The translations under genes were made by a program, and so were the position numbers. DNA of 64,000 nt, from NCBI RefSeq assembly GCF_014117445.1, contig NZ_CP059851.1, forward strand, positions 2,170,001-2,234,000, written 5' to 3'. Each line of letters begins with the position of its first letter. Position 1 is the first letter of the stretch. Source of the stretch: Sandaracinobacteroides saxicola. GTDB taxonomy: Bacteria > Pseudomonadota > Alphaproteobacteria > Sphingomonadales > Sphingomonadaceae. The notes under the pieces are model-generated. The model was not told where the DNA came from, searched no databases, and saw only the letters and a list, made by a program, of their open reading frames with translations. This document shows, piece after piece, positions 10,420-18,698 of this stretch.

Positions 10420-12687
10420 TCACGGAAGCAGCGGTAATTTGACCGTGAACACGCTTCCCGCACCCTCTGCCGATTCCGCCCAGACCCGGCCCCCATGACC
10501 CTCCGCCACCGCCTTCACGAACGCCAACCCCAGTCCCGCACCCGACTGGGATACACCGCTTGTCGGAATCGCCTCGGTCAGCCGCCGGAACGGCTCGAAC
10601 AGCAACGGCAGATGTTCCGCCGCGACTCCAATTCCCTGATCCGCAATCGATATCATCGCGCCGGACTCGTCAACCCTTGCCACACACTCGATGCGACGGT
10701 TCGCCGGACTATATTTGATCGCATTGCCCACCAGGTTGGTCAGCATCCGCGTCAACAGCGTCCGGTCGCCACGCACCATCAGCTCCTCCTCGGGCAGCGT
10801 CATCCGCACCGAAATGCCCTTCGCCGAACTCAGCGGCCACAGGTCATCGACCGCATCCGTCAGCACGTCCGACAGGTTCAGCGGCTCCCGCGCGAACTTG
10901 CCGCTCTCCGCCCGTGCCAGGTTGACGAAATCATCCGCCAGCTCCAGCGTCTGCCGGGCATAGCGGCCGATCCGCGCCGCCACGTCGGCCGGCACCGCGC
11001 CGGCATCGCTCTGCAACACCGCCAGGATGGAGGCCTGCGGCGCCCGCATGTCATGCGTCAGCAGCTTCAGCGCATCCTCCCGCTGCCGCTCGCTCGCCCG
11101 CAACGCCGTGATGTCGGCGAAACGCGCGATCCACCCCAAGGGCAGCCGCGCCGCATCGGTGAAAAACGCCAGCCGGATTTCCAGCGTCATGCCGTCGCTC
11201 AGCCGCGATTCATAGCCTGCATCCGGCGGCAACCGCCCCGCCGCCATCGCCGACAGCAGCATCTCCGCCTGCGCATCATTCTGCCCCAGCGCTGCGAACG
11301 CCGCCGCCAGCGGCGCATCCACCGGCCCGCCCGGCATGCGCCCGCGCCACAGCCGCTCCGCCGCGGCATTGGCGATCCGCACCACCCCCGACATGTCGGT
11401 CACCAGCGCCGCATCGGGCAGGCTGTCGAGCGACTGGTTCACGAACAGCCGCAGGTCGCGCACGTCGCGGATGGCCGCATGCATCAGCTGGATCTGCCGC
11501 TCCACCGGATCGCCGGCCAGCTGCTCGGGCGGCGCCGGCAGCAGCTTCGGCTCCTCCCCCAGCGCCCGCAGCTCGGAAACCATATAGCGGTTCGCCAGGT
11601 CCAGCCGCCGCCATCCCCACACGGGCCAGACGATCGCCACCCCCACCAGCGCCGCCACCGGCGGCAGCCACAGCGATCCCCACCACAACAGCATCACCGA
11701 AACGGCCAGCGTCCCCGCCAGCAGCAGCGCGCCGATCAGCGCATTGGCCCGCGGCGACAACCGCAGGAACGCCAGCATCATGAAGGCCGTCGGCAACAGC
11801 GTGAACAGCAGCAGCCACCCCGGCCCCGCCACCCGGATAACCCCCCCCGTCAGCAGCGCGTTCAGATAATTCGCCTGCACCTCCACGCCCGGCATGGTTT
11901 CCAGCTCGGCCGAGCGCGGCGTCGAGAAACGGTCGCCCAGCCCCGCGCCGGTCGCCCCCACCAACAGGATCCGGTCCTTCAACAACGCCGGCGGCACCCG
12001 GCCGCGCAGCACATCGACAAAGCTCGCCGCCGGGAATCCCCCGGGCCCGGCGGCAAACGGGATCATCACCTCGCGCTCCACCTCCAGCGCCTGCCCGGGC
12101 GGCGGCAGCGGCAACGGCTCCCGCCGCAGCAGCTGGTCCATCAGGAACGGCCAGGGCCGACCGTCGGGATCGGTGAACTGCACCACCCGTCGCACGATGC
12201 CGTCCGTGTCCGGGCGCAGGATCACATGGCCCAGCCCATGCGCCGCCACCACCGGCAGCTCGGTCGCCGATGGCGCGCCATTGTCGCCAGGCACCTCCAC
12301 CAGAACCGGCAGCTGCACGCGGCCCAGGCGGGCCATCGCCGCCGCCAGCGCGGCGTCGTCCCCGGACGGTTCCAGAAACAGCACGTCATAGCCCACCGCC
12401 GCCGGCCGCGCCGCCGCCAGCGCGTCCAGCATCCCGGCATGCACCGACCGCGGCCACGGCCAGCGCCCCAGCTCGCGCAGGGACCGGTCGTCGATCGCCA
12501 CGATCATCACGCGCGCGCTCACCGCGCGGACCTTTTCCCGCGCCACATAGTCATAGATCAGATTGTCCGCCCGGAACGGCGCCCCCAGCAGCGCCAGCGC
12601 CGCCAGGAACAGCGCCATCACCAGTGCCAGCCCACCCCACTCCGCCCACAACCGCCGGCCGCTCAGCCGCAAGCGCGTGGCGCTCAA
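10420..12687 (-). CDS. CHASE2-domain sensor histidine kinase
   Basis: 755 residues from a TTG start that overlaps the stop of the upstream gene (TTGA). A membrane segment (about residues 17-38) precedes a CHASE2 extracytoplasmic sensor domain containing VMIVAIDDRSLRELG and DRILLVGATGAG. A cluster of C-terminal membrane helices of CHASE2 type (about 290-360) follows, then a PAS-like region and the kinase core. The H-box is THDMRAPQ with His about 545, the N-box is LTNLVGNAIKYSP, and the G-boxes are DQGIGVA and GAGLGLAF. All catalytic motifs are intact. It is the last gene of the OmpR regulator, LysM-FecR and CHASE2 kinase operon and the natural partner of that regulator. The ligand is unknown. 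The adhesin begins 150 bases downstream on the same strand. Confidence 0.93.
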   Translation of the reverse strand: MSATRLRLSGRRLWAEWGGLALVMALFLAALALLGAPFRADNLIYDYVAREKVRAVSARVMIVAIDDRSLRELGRWPWPRSVHAGMLDALAAARPAAVGYDVLFLEPSGDDAALAAAMARLGRVQLPVLVEVPGDNGAPSATELPVVAAHGLGHVILRPDTDGIVRRVVQFTDPDGRPWPFLMDQLLRREPLPLPPPGQALEVEREVMIPFAAGPGGFPAASFVDVLRGRVPPALLKDRILLVGATGAGLGDRFSTPRSAELETMPGVEVQANYLNALLTGGVIRVAGPGWLLLFTLLPTAFMMLAFLRLSPRANALIGALLLAGTLAVSVMLLWWGSLWLPPVAALVGVAIVWPVWGWRRLDLANRYMVSELRALGEEPKLLPAPPEQLAGDPVERQIQLMHAAIRDVRDLRLFVNQSLDSLPDAALVTDMSGVVRIANAAAERLWRGRMPGGPVDAPLAAAFAALGQNDAQAEMLLSAMAAGRLPPDAGYESRLSDGMTLEIRLAFFTDAARLPLGWIARFADITALRASERQREDALKLLTHDMRAPQASILAVLQSDAGAVPADVAARIGRYARQTLELADDFVNLARAESGKFAREPLNLSDVLTDAVDDLWPLSSAKGISVRMTLPEEELMVRGDRTLLTRMLTNLVGNAIKYSPANRRIECVARVDESGAMISIADQGIGVAAEHLPLLFEPFRRLTEAIPTSGVSQSGAGLGLAFVKAVAEGHGGRVWAESAEGAGSVFTVKLPLLP

Positions 12688-13958
12688 CGCGCCCCCAGCA
12701 AGTCAAAGACCTGCGGATGCGCCGTCGCCTCATCCACCCCCGCCGGGAACAACCACCAGACATAGCGCCCCGGCGCCAGCCCCACCACCGTCAGCGCGTC
12801 GCCGTCCAGCCCGGCACGGTCGAACACCACATCCTTGCGCTCCACGTCACGGGCGATCACCAGCCGGTTTCCTCCCGCCCGTGCCGCCACCGGCAACCGG
12901 AACTGCAAACAGCTGACCGCCGCCGGGCAGGCCGACACCGCCGTCACCGCATCCTCCCCCAGCAGCTTCACCGCCACCACCGCGGGCAGGCCAACGAGCC
13001 CCTTGTCATCGATCGCCGACGCCCGCACGAAATAGTCGCCACTCGGCAAGGCCGCGAACCGCGCTTCCGGCTTCTCTCCTTCCACCCGCTCCACCCGGTC
13101 GACGAAGGCCGCGTCCCGCGCCACGTCGAACTGCCAGGCCTTCGCGCCGGCCAGCGCCGCGGTCACGAAACGGTCGCCCGCGCGTGACAGCGCCGGCGCC
13201 GGCAGCAGCGGGATCGGCGGCACCACGCCCTTCGGGCTGGCCAGCGTGCCGAAGGTCGCCGGGATGCGCACCTCGCCTGCCCGTCCGGTCACCCCCACCG
13301 CGCCGTCCATCACCTCGGCCTTGCCACCGCTGGACGCACTGTCGAACCCGATGCGGAAATCCGTGCCGCGCACGGCCGCCACCGCCACCGGCGTGCGCAC
13401 CTGGAACCGGCTCGCGCGCGCGCGCACCGGCGCCGCCCGGGCCTCGAAGTCACCCTCGTCCAGCACGAACTGCTGGTCCACGATGTTACGCCTCGGGTCG
13501 CGCCGCAGCCGCGCCACCTTCAGCCGGCTGTTGGACGGCACTGTCACCTGGCTGCCGTCCGCCAGCGCCAGGCTGATGAAACTGTTCGCCCCCGTCCGCA
13601 GCCCGTCGCCCTCGATCACCTTGGCCGCCAGGGTCACCGGCGTCTCGACCTTGCCGCGCACCAGCAGCGCCTCGCCCCGGAAAGCGCTCACCGCCGCCAC
13701 CGCCCCCGGCACCGATGCCCGCACCGGAATGCGCAGCGCCGTGCCCACCGGGATTCGATAGACGTCGCGCACATTGTTCATCTTCTGCAACCGCGGCCAG
13801 CCGCCGGCCACGCGATAGCGCGCCGCCAGGTCGAACAGATTGTCGCCTTCTTTCGCGCGATGAATGCGAATGTCATAGTCCGCGGGAGCAGCCGCGGCGA
13901 CAGCCGGCATCAGCAGCGCTGTCAGCAGCAGCCCGACCGCCGCCGCCCGTCCCTTCAC
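12684..13958 (-). CDS. LysM- and FecR-domain periplasmic protein
   Basis: 424 residues. The start is taken as a GTG at 13958 that overlaps the TGA of the regulator gene (GTGA) and is directly followed by a signal peptide (residues 1-25, LLLTALLMPAVAAAA). A LysM-like domain follows (about 28-80; EGDNLFDLAARYRV and YRIPVGTALRIPV), then a FecR domain (about 110-240; GDGLRTGANSFISLALADGS and TPVAVAAVRGTDFRIGF). The C-terminal part looks like beta-sandwich domains of FecR/CHASE2-associated proteins. LysM binds peptidoglycan, so the protein may report envelope state to the CHASE2 kinase encoded next, although FecR-fold proteins more often regulate iron uptake. No TonB receptor or ECF sigma factor is nearby, which argues against classical FecR signalling. 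Confidence 0.88.
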   Translation of the reverse strand: MKGRAAAVGLLLTALLMPAVAAAAPADYDIRIHRAKEGDNLFDLAARYRVAGGWPRLQKMNNVRDVYRIPVGTALRIPVRASVPGAVAAVSAFRGEALLVRGKVETPVTLAAKVIEGDGLRTGANSFISLALADGSQVTVPSNSRLKVARLRRDPRRNIVDQQFVLDEGDFEARAAPVRARASRFQVRTPVAVAAVRGTDFRIGFDSASSGGKAEVMDGAVGVTGRAGEVRIPATFGTLASPKGVVPPIPLLPAPALSRAGDRFVTAALAGAKAWQFDVARDAAFVDRVERVEGEKPEARFAALPSGDYFVRASAIDDKGLVGLPAVVAVKLLGEDAVTAVSACPAAVSCLQFRLPVAARAGGNRLVIARDVERKDVVFDRAGLDGDALTVVGLAPGRYVWWLFPAGVDEATAHPQVFDLLGAR

Positions 13959-14662
13959 GCAACCACCGCCGGCGTCATGCTGATTTCCTCCAGCCGATAG
14001 CCATAACTGTAAACCGGGGACAGCCGATAGCCCGCCTCTGGCCGCAGGTTCAACTTGGTGCGGATGCGCGACACATGCGCGTCCAGCGTGCGCGTTTCCG
14101 CCTCCGGGCTCTGCCCCCAGATCGCGTCGAGCAGATAGGACCGCGACAGCGGCCGCGACAGATTGTCGAACAGCAGCATGGCCAGCGCGAATTCCTTCGC
14201 CGTCAGCTTCACCGACTGGCCGCCCGCCAGCACTGTCTCGCTTGCCGTATCGAAGACATAGCGGCCGAAATCCGCCACCCGGCGCGATGGCCGGTTCAGC
14301 TGCGCCCGACGGATCGCCGCTTCCACCCGCGCGATGAAAATGCCCGGATGCAGCGGCTTCACGATATAGTCGTCGGCACCGGCGGCAAGGCCGGTGATGA
14401 CATCGGCCTCGTCGGCGCGGCTGGTGATCATCAGCACCGGCAGGCTGGCATGCTGCCCCTGCCGCACCGATTGCAGCACATCCAGCCCCGACAGGCCCGG
14501 CATGTTCCAGTCGATCACCAGCAGGTCGAACGTGTCCTGCCGCAGCCGGTTGATCAGCGTCCGGCCCTGATGGAACACCTCGCAATGATGCCCCGCCTCG
14601 CGCAGCAATCCGGACACCAGCTCGGTCTGGGCCTTGTCATCGTCGAGTACCGCGCATCGCAT
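13955..14662 (-). CDS. OmpR/PhoB-family response regulator
   Basis: 235 residues. The N-terminal receiver domain has the acidic cluster LDDDK (D7-D9), the phospho-acceptor Asp51 in VIDWNMPG, a Thr/Ser in MITS and the conserved Lys102 in VKPLHPG. The C-terminal winged-helix DNA-binding domain (about 130-225) shows LTAKEFALAMLLFDN and TRTLDAHVSRIRTKL. It is the first gene of the operon with the LysM-FecR protein and CHASE2 kinase and is translationally coupled to the next gene by a GTGA overlap. Candidate targets are its own operon and the adhesin downstream. That link rests only on gene order. Confidence 0.93.
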   Translation of the reverse strand: MRCAVLDDDKAQTELVSGLLREAGHHCEVFHQGRTLINRLRQDTFDLLVIDWNMPGLSGLDVLQSVRQGQHASLPVLMITSRADEADVITGLAAGADDYIVKPLHPGIFIARVEAAIRRAQLNRPSRRVADFGRYVFDTASETVLAGGQSVKLTAKEFALAMLLFDNLSRPLSRSYLLDAIWGQSPEAETRTLDAHVSRIRTKLNLRPEAGYRLSPVYSYGYRLEEISMTPAVVA

Positions 14663-14679
14663 CCGTTTATCCTGCCCTA

Positions 14680-14708
14680 TCTTTATCGAATAGGCGAGGC
14701 CCTATCAA
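14680..14708 (-). promoter_or_regulatory. Probable sigma-70 promoter of regulator-kinase operon
   Basis: TTGATA (14708-14703) and TAAAGA (14685-14680) are separated by 17 bases in an AT-rich patch just upstream of the regulator ATG at 14662. AGGAT at 14673-14669 would serve as ribosome-binding site. The inferred leader is very short (about 10 bases). Confidence 0.45.
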
Positions 14709-14738
14709 CTTTGATGGATTTTGACTGTAAAATTATGC

Positions 14739-14779
14739 AAAAAAAATGCGCGCCGCCGCAACAAGCGGACAGCGCGCAT
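14739..14779 (-). terminator. Intrinsic terminator of the protease operon
   Basis: On the minus strand, an outer stem ATGCGCGC/GCGCGCAT (14779-14772 with 14753-14746) encloses a second short GC stem and is followed directly by eight T residues (14746-14739). It lies 60 bases downstream of the stop of the unknown gene at 14839, ending the protease/unknown unit before the regulator promoter. Confidence 0.8.
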
Positions 14780-14838
14780 CATCCCACACCCTGCTCAATC
14801 TCCGCCGGTCTCTGCCAAACCGACGGTTTACGCCTGAT

Positions 14839-15540
14839 TCAGCCCCCCAGATCGCCCGTGGTCATCGCGATCCGCGCCGCGGCCATCGGTTTCACGATAT
14901 CCATGAATTCCTGCAATGCATAGCGCCGCCCCGGCTCCAGCGGCGCGATCGGGCCATCATTGGGAATCACCACGTCATCCTGCGGCCCGGCCCGGCCCTT
15001 CAGCCAGATCGCCGTCAGATGCAGCGCCGGCACGCGGATCATCGCCAGCTCGCGGTCGGGCGCATTGGCCTCCTCGCTTGCCAGCGCCCGCACGCGCCCG
15101 CCAAGCGACACCACCGACGCACCCTCCTCGACCGAGGCAAAACGGAAATTCGCCGCATCGACATCCGCCACCGCCGCCGGCCGGTCCTCCCCATCGTTCA
15201 GGAAATGCGTCCACAGCTTCGGCCGGCTCGCCCTCAGGTCACCCCCGCGGGACAGTTCGTCCAGCCCCAGCACATGCACCGGCGCCGCCACGGGCGTCGC
15301 CGCGCTGGCCCGCACCGCCACTTCGGCGCGCGCCCGGTCGCGGAAAATGCCCGTCGCCCGCGCCCGCGCGAATGCCGTCACGCCGCGCGCGATGGCCGCG
15401 CCGCGCAGCTCCACGCGCGGGTTGGCGACAACTGCCGGGCCACTGTCCGGCTGGACCGGCGCCAGCCGCGTCAGCTTCGGCACCGCGGCATCGATGGCGG
15501 CCAGCGCCTGCGCCGGCGGCTCCTGAAGGATCAAAGGCAT
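14839..15540 (-). CDS. Hypothetical protein, partner of C70-like protease
   Basis: 233 residues, not recognised. It has no signal peptide, membrane segment or cysteine motif, is rich in Ala, Arg and Val, and has a moderately conserved-looking C-terminal half (FLNDGEDRPAAVADV and LEPGRRYALQEFMDIVKP). It starts 10 bases after the stop of the repeat/papain-like protease gene on the same strand and the pair shares a terminator, so co-expression is likely. By position it could be a substrate, chaperone or inhibitor of the protease. Nothing in the sequence decides between these. Confidence 0.7.
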   Translation of the reverse strand: MPLILQEPPAQALAAIDAAVPKLTRLAPVQPDSGPAVVANPRVELRGAAIARGVTAFARARATGIFRDRARAEVAVRASAATPVAAPVHVLGLDELSRGGDLRASRPKLWTHFLNDGEDRPAAVADVDAANFRFASVEEGASVVSLGGRVRALASEEANAPDRELAMIRVPALHLTAIWLKGRAGPQDDVVIPNDGPIAPLEPGRRYALQEFMDIVKPMAAARIAMTTGDLGG

Positions 15541-15550
15541 CGTCGCTCTC

Positions 15551-16807
15551 CTAATTGGTGAAATAGCTGTGGGTCCAGCTGCCGGACCCGCGATAGGCGG
15601 TCTTCAGCGTCTCATAATCCACGAGCGCCGTCGTCCCCGAGCCGCAGTCGGACACCCAGACCATGCTGTCGTCCTCGGTACCCGTCGCCGCGATGAAATG
15701 CGCGCCGCCACCACTCCACGCCGTCCGCATCCCCAGCGGCCGACCGGCCAGCACCTCGCTTTCGACGGTCGCGAAGCTCTCTACGCCATTGGTCGAGCGG
15801 TCGAAATGCCCCACCGTCGTCAGCGCCGCGCTCAGGCTGCCATAAGTGTTGCACGGCGCCGTCGAGGCCCCCGTCGTGCAGCAGGTCGTCACGCCCTTCT
15901 GCGCATTCGCCACCAGGCACTGTGTCCAGGTGCTGCCGCTGTTGTAGAAGCGCGCGATGCTCACCGACGTCGCCGCCCAGCACCAGTTGCCCTGCGTCTG
16001 CTGCTGCATGGTGAAGCGCAGCCGCACATCGACCGGATCATCCCCCAGATAGCCGCTGACGAACTTCGGCCGATAGCCCTGCGCCACCAACTCCTCGAAA
16101 TGCAGCTGATAGGCGCCCGACGTCATGCCGTGGTGCGCGATGCTCGCCACCGCGCGCTTTTCCCACAAGGCGCAATAAAAATCCTTGCCGCCGACGCACG
16201 CCGCATTGCCGCACACCAGGTCATAGCCCTGCTTCGCCAGATCGGCCGCCTGGGCGCGGAACGCCGCTTCCTCCAGCCCGTGGCGTGCCACCCACGCGCC
16301 CGGCGCCGCGGACTTGTCCCAGATCGCGGCATAGCGGATCGTGCCCCCCACCGCGTGGCAGCTCACCCAGCGCAGCCGGAAGCCTTGGCCCGTGAACTGG
16401 TTGAACGCCGCCTGATAGCCATTGCCGTCGAGCCCGTGCCGCGCCACGAATGCCCCCTGCCCCGCCTCGAACAGCGCAGCATAACGCTCCTGCCCGCCGC
16501 CGACATGCGCGCTGACGCAGGTCGGCCGCATGCCTTGCGCCACCGCCTGGTCGAACGCGGCCTGATATTGCGCCGGGCTCAGCCCGTGCCGCGCCATCCA
16601 GGGCCCGCCGCCGCGCTTGTCGAAGATCACGGCATAGCGTGATTGCCCCGCCGAATTGGCATAGCCGCTGACCACCAGCGGCCGGAAGCCCTGCGCCACA
16701 TGCGCGTTGAACTCGGTCTGATAGGATGCCCCCGTCAGCCCATGCCGTGCGCTCCACGCCGGCCCGCCCACTTTCTCGAAACTCGCCATGTACAAGCTTT
16801 GCGCCAT
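15551..16807 (-). CDS. Tandem-repeat (BTRD1-like) protein with papain-like C70 protease domain
   Basis: 418 residues. The start is the ATG at 16807, preceded by GGGAGAGGGA; an upstream in-frame start at 16852 has no such site. Residues 14-255 are five repeats of about 50 residues, each with a RHGL/HHGM motif, a YQxxF motif, QGxRPxxVSG-type sequence and a short beta strand such as RYAVIFDK. These match the bacterial tandem repeat domain 1 pattern. Residues 265-418 are a papain-like cysteine peptidase of AvrRpt2/C70 type: Cys276 in GNWCWAATS, His370 in GGGAHFIAATG and Asp387 in VSDCGSG. Extra cysteines (C297, C309, C310, C319) could form disulfides, yet no signal peptide is visible. It is co-directional with an unknown gene 10 bases downstream. 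Targets are unknown. Confidence 0.85.
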   Translation of the reverse strand: MAQSLYMASFEKVGGPAWSARHGLTGASYQTEFNAHVAQGFRPLVVSGYANSAGQSRYAVIFDKRGGGPWMARHGLSPAQYQAAFDQAVAQGMRPTCVSAHVGGGQERYAALFEAGQGAFVARHGLDGNGYQAAFNQFTGQGFRLRWVSCHAVGGTIRYAAIWDKSAAPGAWVARHGLEEAAFRAQAADLAKQGYDLVCGNAACVGGKDFYCALWEKRAVASIAHHGMTSGAYQLHFEELVAQGYRPKFVSGYLGDDPVDVRLRFTMQQQTQGNWCWAATSVSIARFYNSGSTWTQCLVANAQKGVTTCCTTGASTAPCNTYGSLSAALTTVGHFDRSTNGVESFATVESEVLAGRPLGMRTAWSGGGAHFIAATGTEDDSMVWVSDCGSGTTALVDYETLKTAYRGSGSWTHSYFTN

Positions 16808-16964
16808 GTCCCTCTCCCAAGGTTTGACAGTGCGCGACCCGCTTCTTTTCACCTTCCATCTGCCGATCGCTCAACGCGGTCAAGCGTGACATTGACGATG
16901 CTGATGCTTTCGTCGGATTCATCCAACGGCTTGAAGCCGCGTTTCAGCGCGCTACTGTCGCCGC

Positions 16965-17834
16965 ATGATCGCGGACCCCGGCCTTTATCCCTATCGCCCC
17001 TGGCGCAACCGCCCGCCGCTGCGCTGGCCCGGCAACAAGCCCGTCGCCGTATGGGTGGCCCCCAACCTCGAATATTATGAGCTCGACCCGCCGCCCCACC
17101 CGCGTCGCAAAAGCTGGCCGCGACCCCACCCCGACGTCACCGGCTTCGGCCATCGCGACTATGGCAACCGCGCCGGCCACTGGCGCATGGCGGACGCGAT
17201 GACGAAACACGGCTTCCCCGGCAGCGTCAGCCTGTCGGTCGCGCTCTGCCAGCATCACCCCGACATCGTCGCCGACGCCAATGCCCGCGGCTGGGAGTTC
17301 TTCAGCCATGGCATCTACAACACCCGCTACGCCTATGACATGACGCCCGAGCAGGAACGCGCCATCATCGCCGACAGCATCGAAACCGTCCGCGCCGCCA
17401 CCGGCCAGACCATCCGCGGCTGGCTCGCCCCCGCCCTCACCCACACCACCAACACGCTCGACCTGATCGCGGAGGCCGGGCTCGCCTACACCTGCGACCT
17501 CTATCATGACGACGCGCCCACGCCCGTCCACACCAAAAGCGGCCGCCTCGTGTCGATCCCCTACAGCCTCGAGGTCAACGACCATTACGGCTTCTTCGTC
17601 TACAACATGTCCCCGCGCGATTATGCCGACACGCTGATCCGCCAATACCAGCGCCTCGCCGCCGAAGGCGAAAGCAGCGGCACCGTCATGTGCATCCCCC
17701 TCCACGCCTACCTGATCGGCCAGCCCCACCGCATCGGCCCCTTCGCCGAGGTCCTGCGCCACATCGCCCAGGACGGGCGCGCCTGGATCACCACCGCCAG
17801 CGCCATCGCCGACGCCTGGATCGCGCAACAATGA
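16965..17834 (+). CDS. Polysaccharide deacetylase-family (PuuE/allantoinase-like) protein
   Basis: 289 residues. The NodB-like deacetylase fold is recognisable from VWVAPNLEYYEL near the start, DYGNRAGHWRMADAMTKHG, GWEFFSHGIYNTRYAYDMT (the H-box region) and the C-terminal IPLHAYLIGQPHRIGPF. This arrangement is typical of the allantoinase/PuuE branch, whose members hydrolyse C-N bonds in small molecules, rather than of sugar deacetylases. The stop overlaps the next start (ATGA), coupling it to the membrane-receiver gene. A second family member follows that gene. The substrate is not predictable, and no purine-pathway genes are adjacent. Confidence 0.85.
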   Translation: MIADPGLYPYRPWRNRPPLRWPGNKPVAVWVAPNLEYYELDPPPHPRRKSWPRPHPDVTGFGHRDYGNRAGHWRMADAMTKHGFPGSVSLSVALCQHHPDIVADANARGWEFFSHGIYNTRYAYDMTPEQERAIIADSIETVRAATGQTIRGWLAPALTHTTNTLDLIAEAGLAYTCDLYHDDAPTPVHTKSGRLVSIPYSLEVNDHYGFFVYNMSPRDYADTLIRQYQRLAAEGESSGTVMCIPLHAYLIGQPHRIGPFAEVLRHIAQDGRAWITTASAIADAWIAQQ

Positions 17835-18694
17835 CGCCCACGGCACTCACCGCCTGGACGGCGTTGATCGGCGCGCTTACCGCGATGGTGTGGCCGCTGA
17901 TTGCGCTCGGCGCGCTGGTTGTCATGCGCAAGCCGCTGATCGCAGCGCTGCAGCGCATGGGCAGCGACGGCGGCACCATCGAAATCTTTGGCGTCAAACT
18001 CAATGTCGGCAAAGCCACGGAGGAGCAACAGAAACTGATCGAGGATCTTCAGCGTCAGGTCGCGGTGCTGCGCGACGCAAGCCGCATCCAGGACGAACTG
18101 ATGGGCCGCACGCGCGACTGGAACGCCACCGCGCCGGGGCGCTTGCCCACCGCCTACCCGCCGTCGCCGGCACCAGGGCCGACCTGGTCGCCGCTCGCAC
18201 CCACCGCCGGCCAGGAAAATGACCCGCCCTCGCCGGTGACTGCGCCCGCGCCGATGGCTCCAGCCGCGCCGCCACCACCCGCTCCTGCGACGATCGCCGC
18301 GTCGGCGCCACCACCGCAACGGCGTGCCAGCAATCGGCTGCTGTGGGTCGATGATTTCCCCGACAACAACGCGGTCCTTGTCGCCTCGCTCGAACATCGC
18401 GGCGTGCCGGTCACGCAGGTGCGCGAAAGTGACACCGCGCTCGCCCATTTCGAACCCGGTTTCTACGGCGCCGTCATCAGCGACATGGGTCGTGGCGTGG
18501 AGGCTGACGCGGGCGTTGCGCTGACAAAAGCGATCCGGGCGCGAGACGCGGACATTCCGATCTTCATCTTCTGCTCAACCGACGCCAAACAAAAATTCGG
18601 CGGCGCGGCGCTCGCCGCCGGCGCGAGTTTCGTCACCAGTTCGACAACCCTCCTGCTGGGCAAGCTGGAAGATATCGGCATCGGTGTATGGTAA
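17831..18694 (+). CDS. Membrane-tethered receiver-domain protein
   Basis: 287 residues; ATG overlaps the upstream stop. A single membrane helix (about 7-32) is followed by basic residues, a short segment GTIEIFGVKLNV (49-60) and a helix that could form a coiled coil (63-90). Next comes a 75-residue Pro/Ala-rich linker (100-165) and a receiver-like domain (168-287). The acidic pair is D174/D175 in LLWVDDFPDNN and the phospho-acceptor position is D218 in VISDMGRG. The invariant Lys-Pro is replaced by a Thr/Ser-rich stretch (VTSSTT), so normal phosphorylation is doubtful. There is no DNA-binding or enzymatic output domain. It is sandwiched by overlap or a 4-base gap between two deacetylase-fold genes, implying a joint function. 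Confidence 0.8.
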   Translation: MTPTALTAWTALIGALTAMVWPLIALGALVVMRKPLIAALQRMGSDGGTIEIFGVKLNVGKATEEQQKLIEDLQRQVAVLRDASRIQDELMGRTRDWNATAPGRLPTAYPPSPAPGPTWSPLAPTAGQENDPPSPVTAPAPMAPAAPPPPAPATIAASAPPPQRRASNRLLWVDDFPDNNAVLVASLEHRGVPVTQVRESDTALAHFEPGFYGAVISDMGRGVEADAGVALTKAIRARDADIPIFIFCSTDAKQKFGGAALAAGASFVTSSTTLLLGKLEDIGIGVW

Positions 18695-18698
18695 CGCC

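Noticed and set aside
10495-12765. Plus-strand open frame of over 750 codons opposite the CHASE2 kinase
   Set aside because: Composition is Arg/Pro/Gln/His-rich with no domain; the opposite strand has all kinase motifs.
13959-14585. N-terminal extension of the LysM-FecR gene from a TTG at 14585
   Set aside because: It would translate the OmpR regulator in another frame; the GTG at 13958 directly precedes a signal peptide and overlaps the regulator stop.
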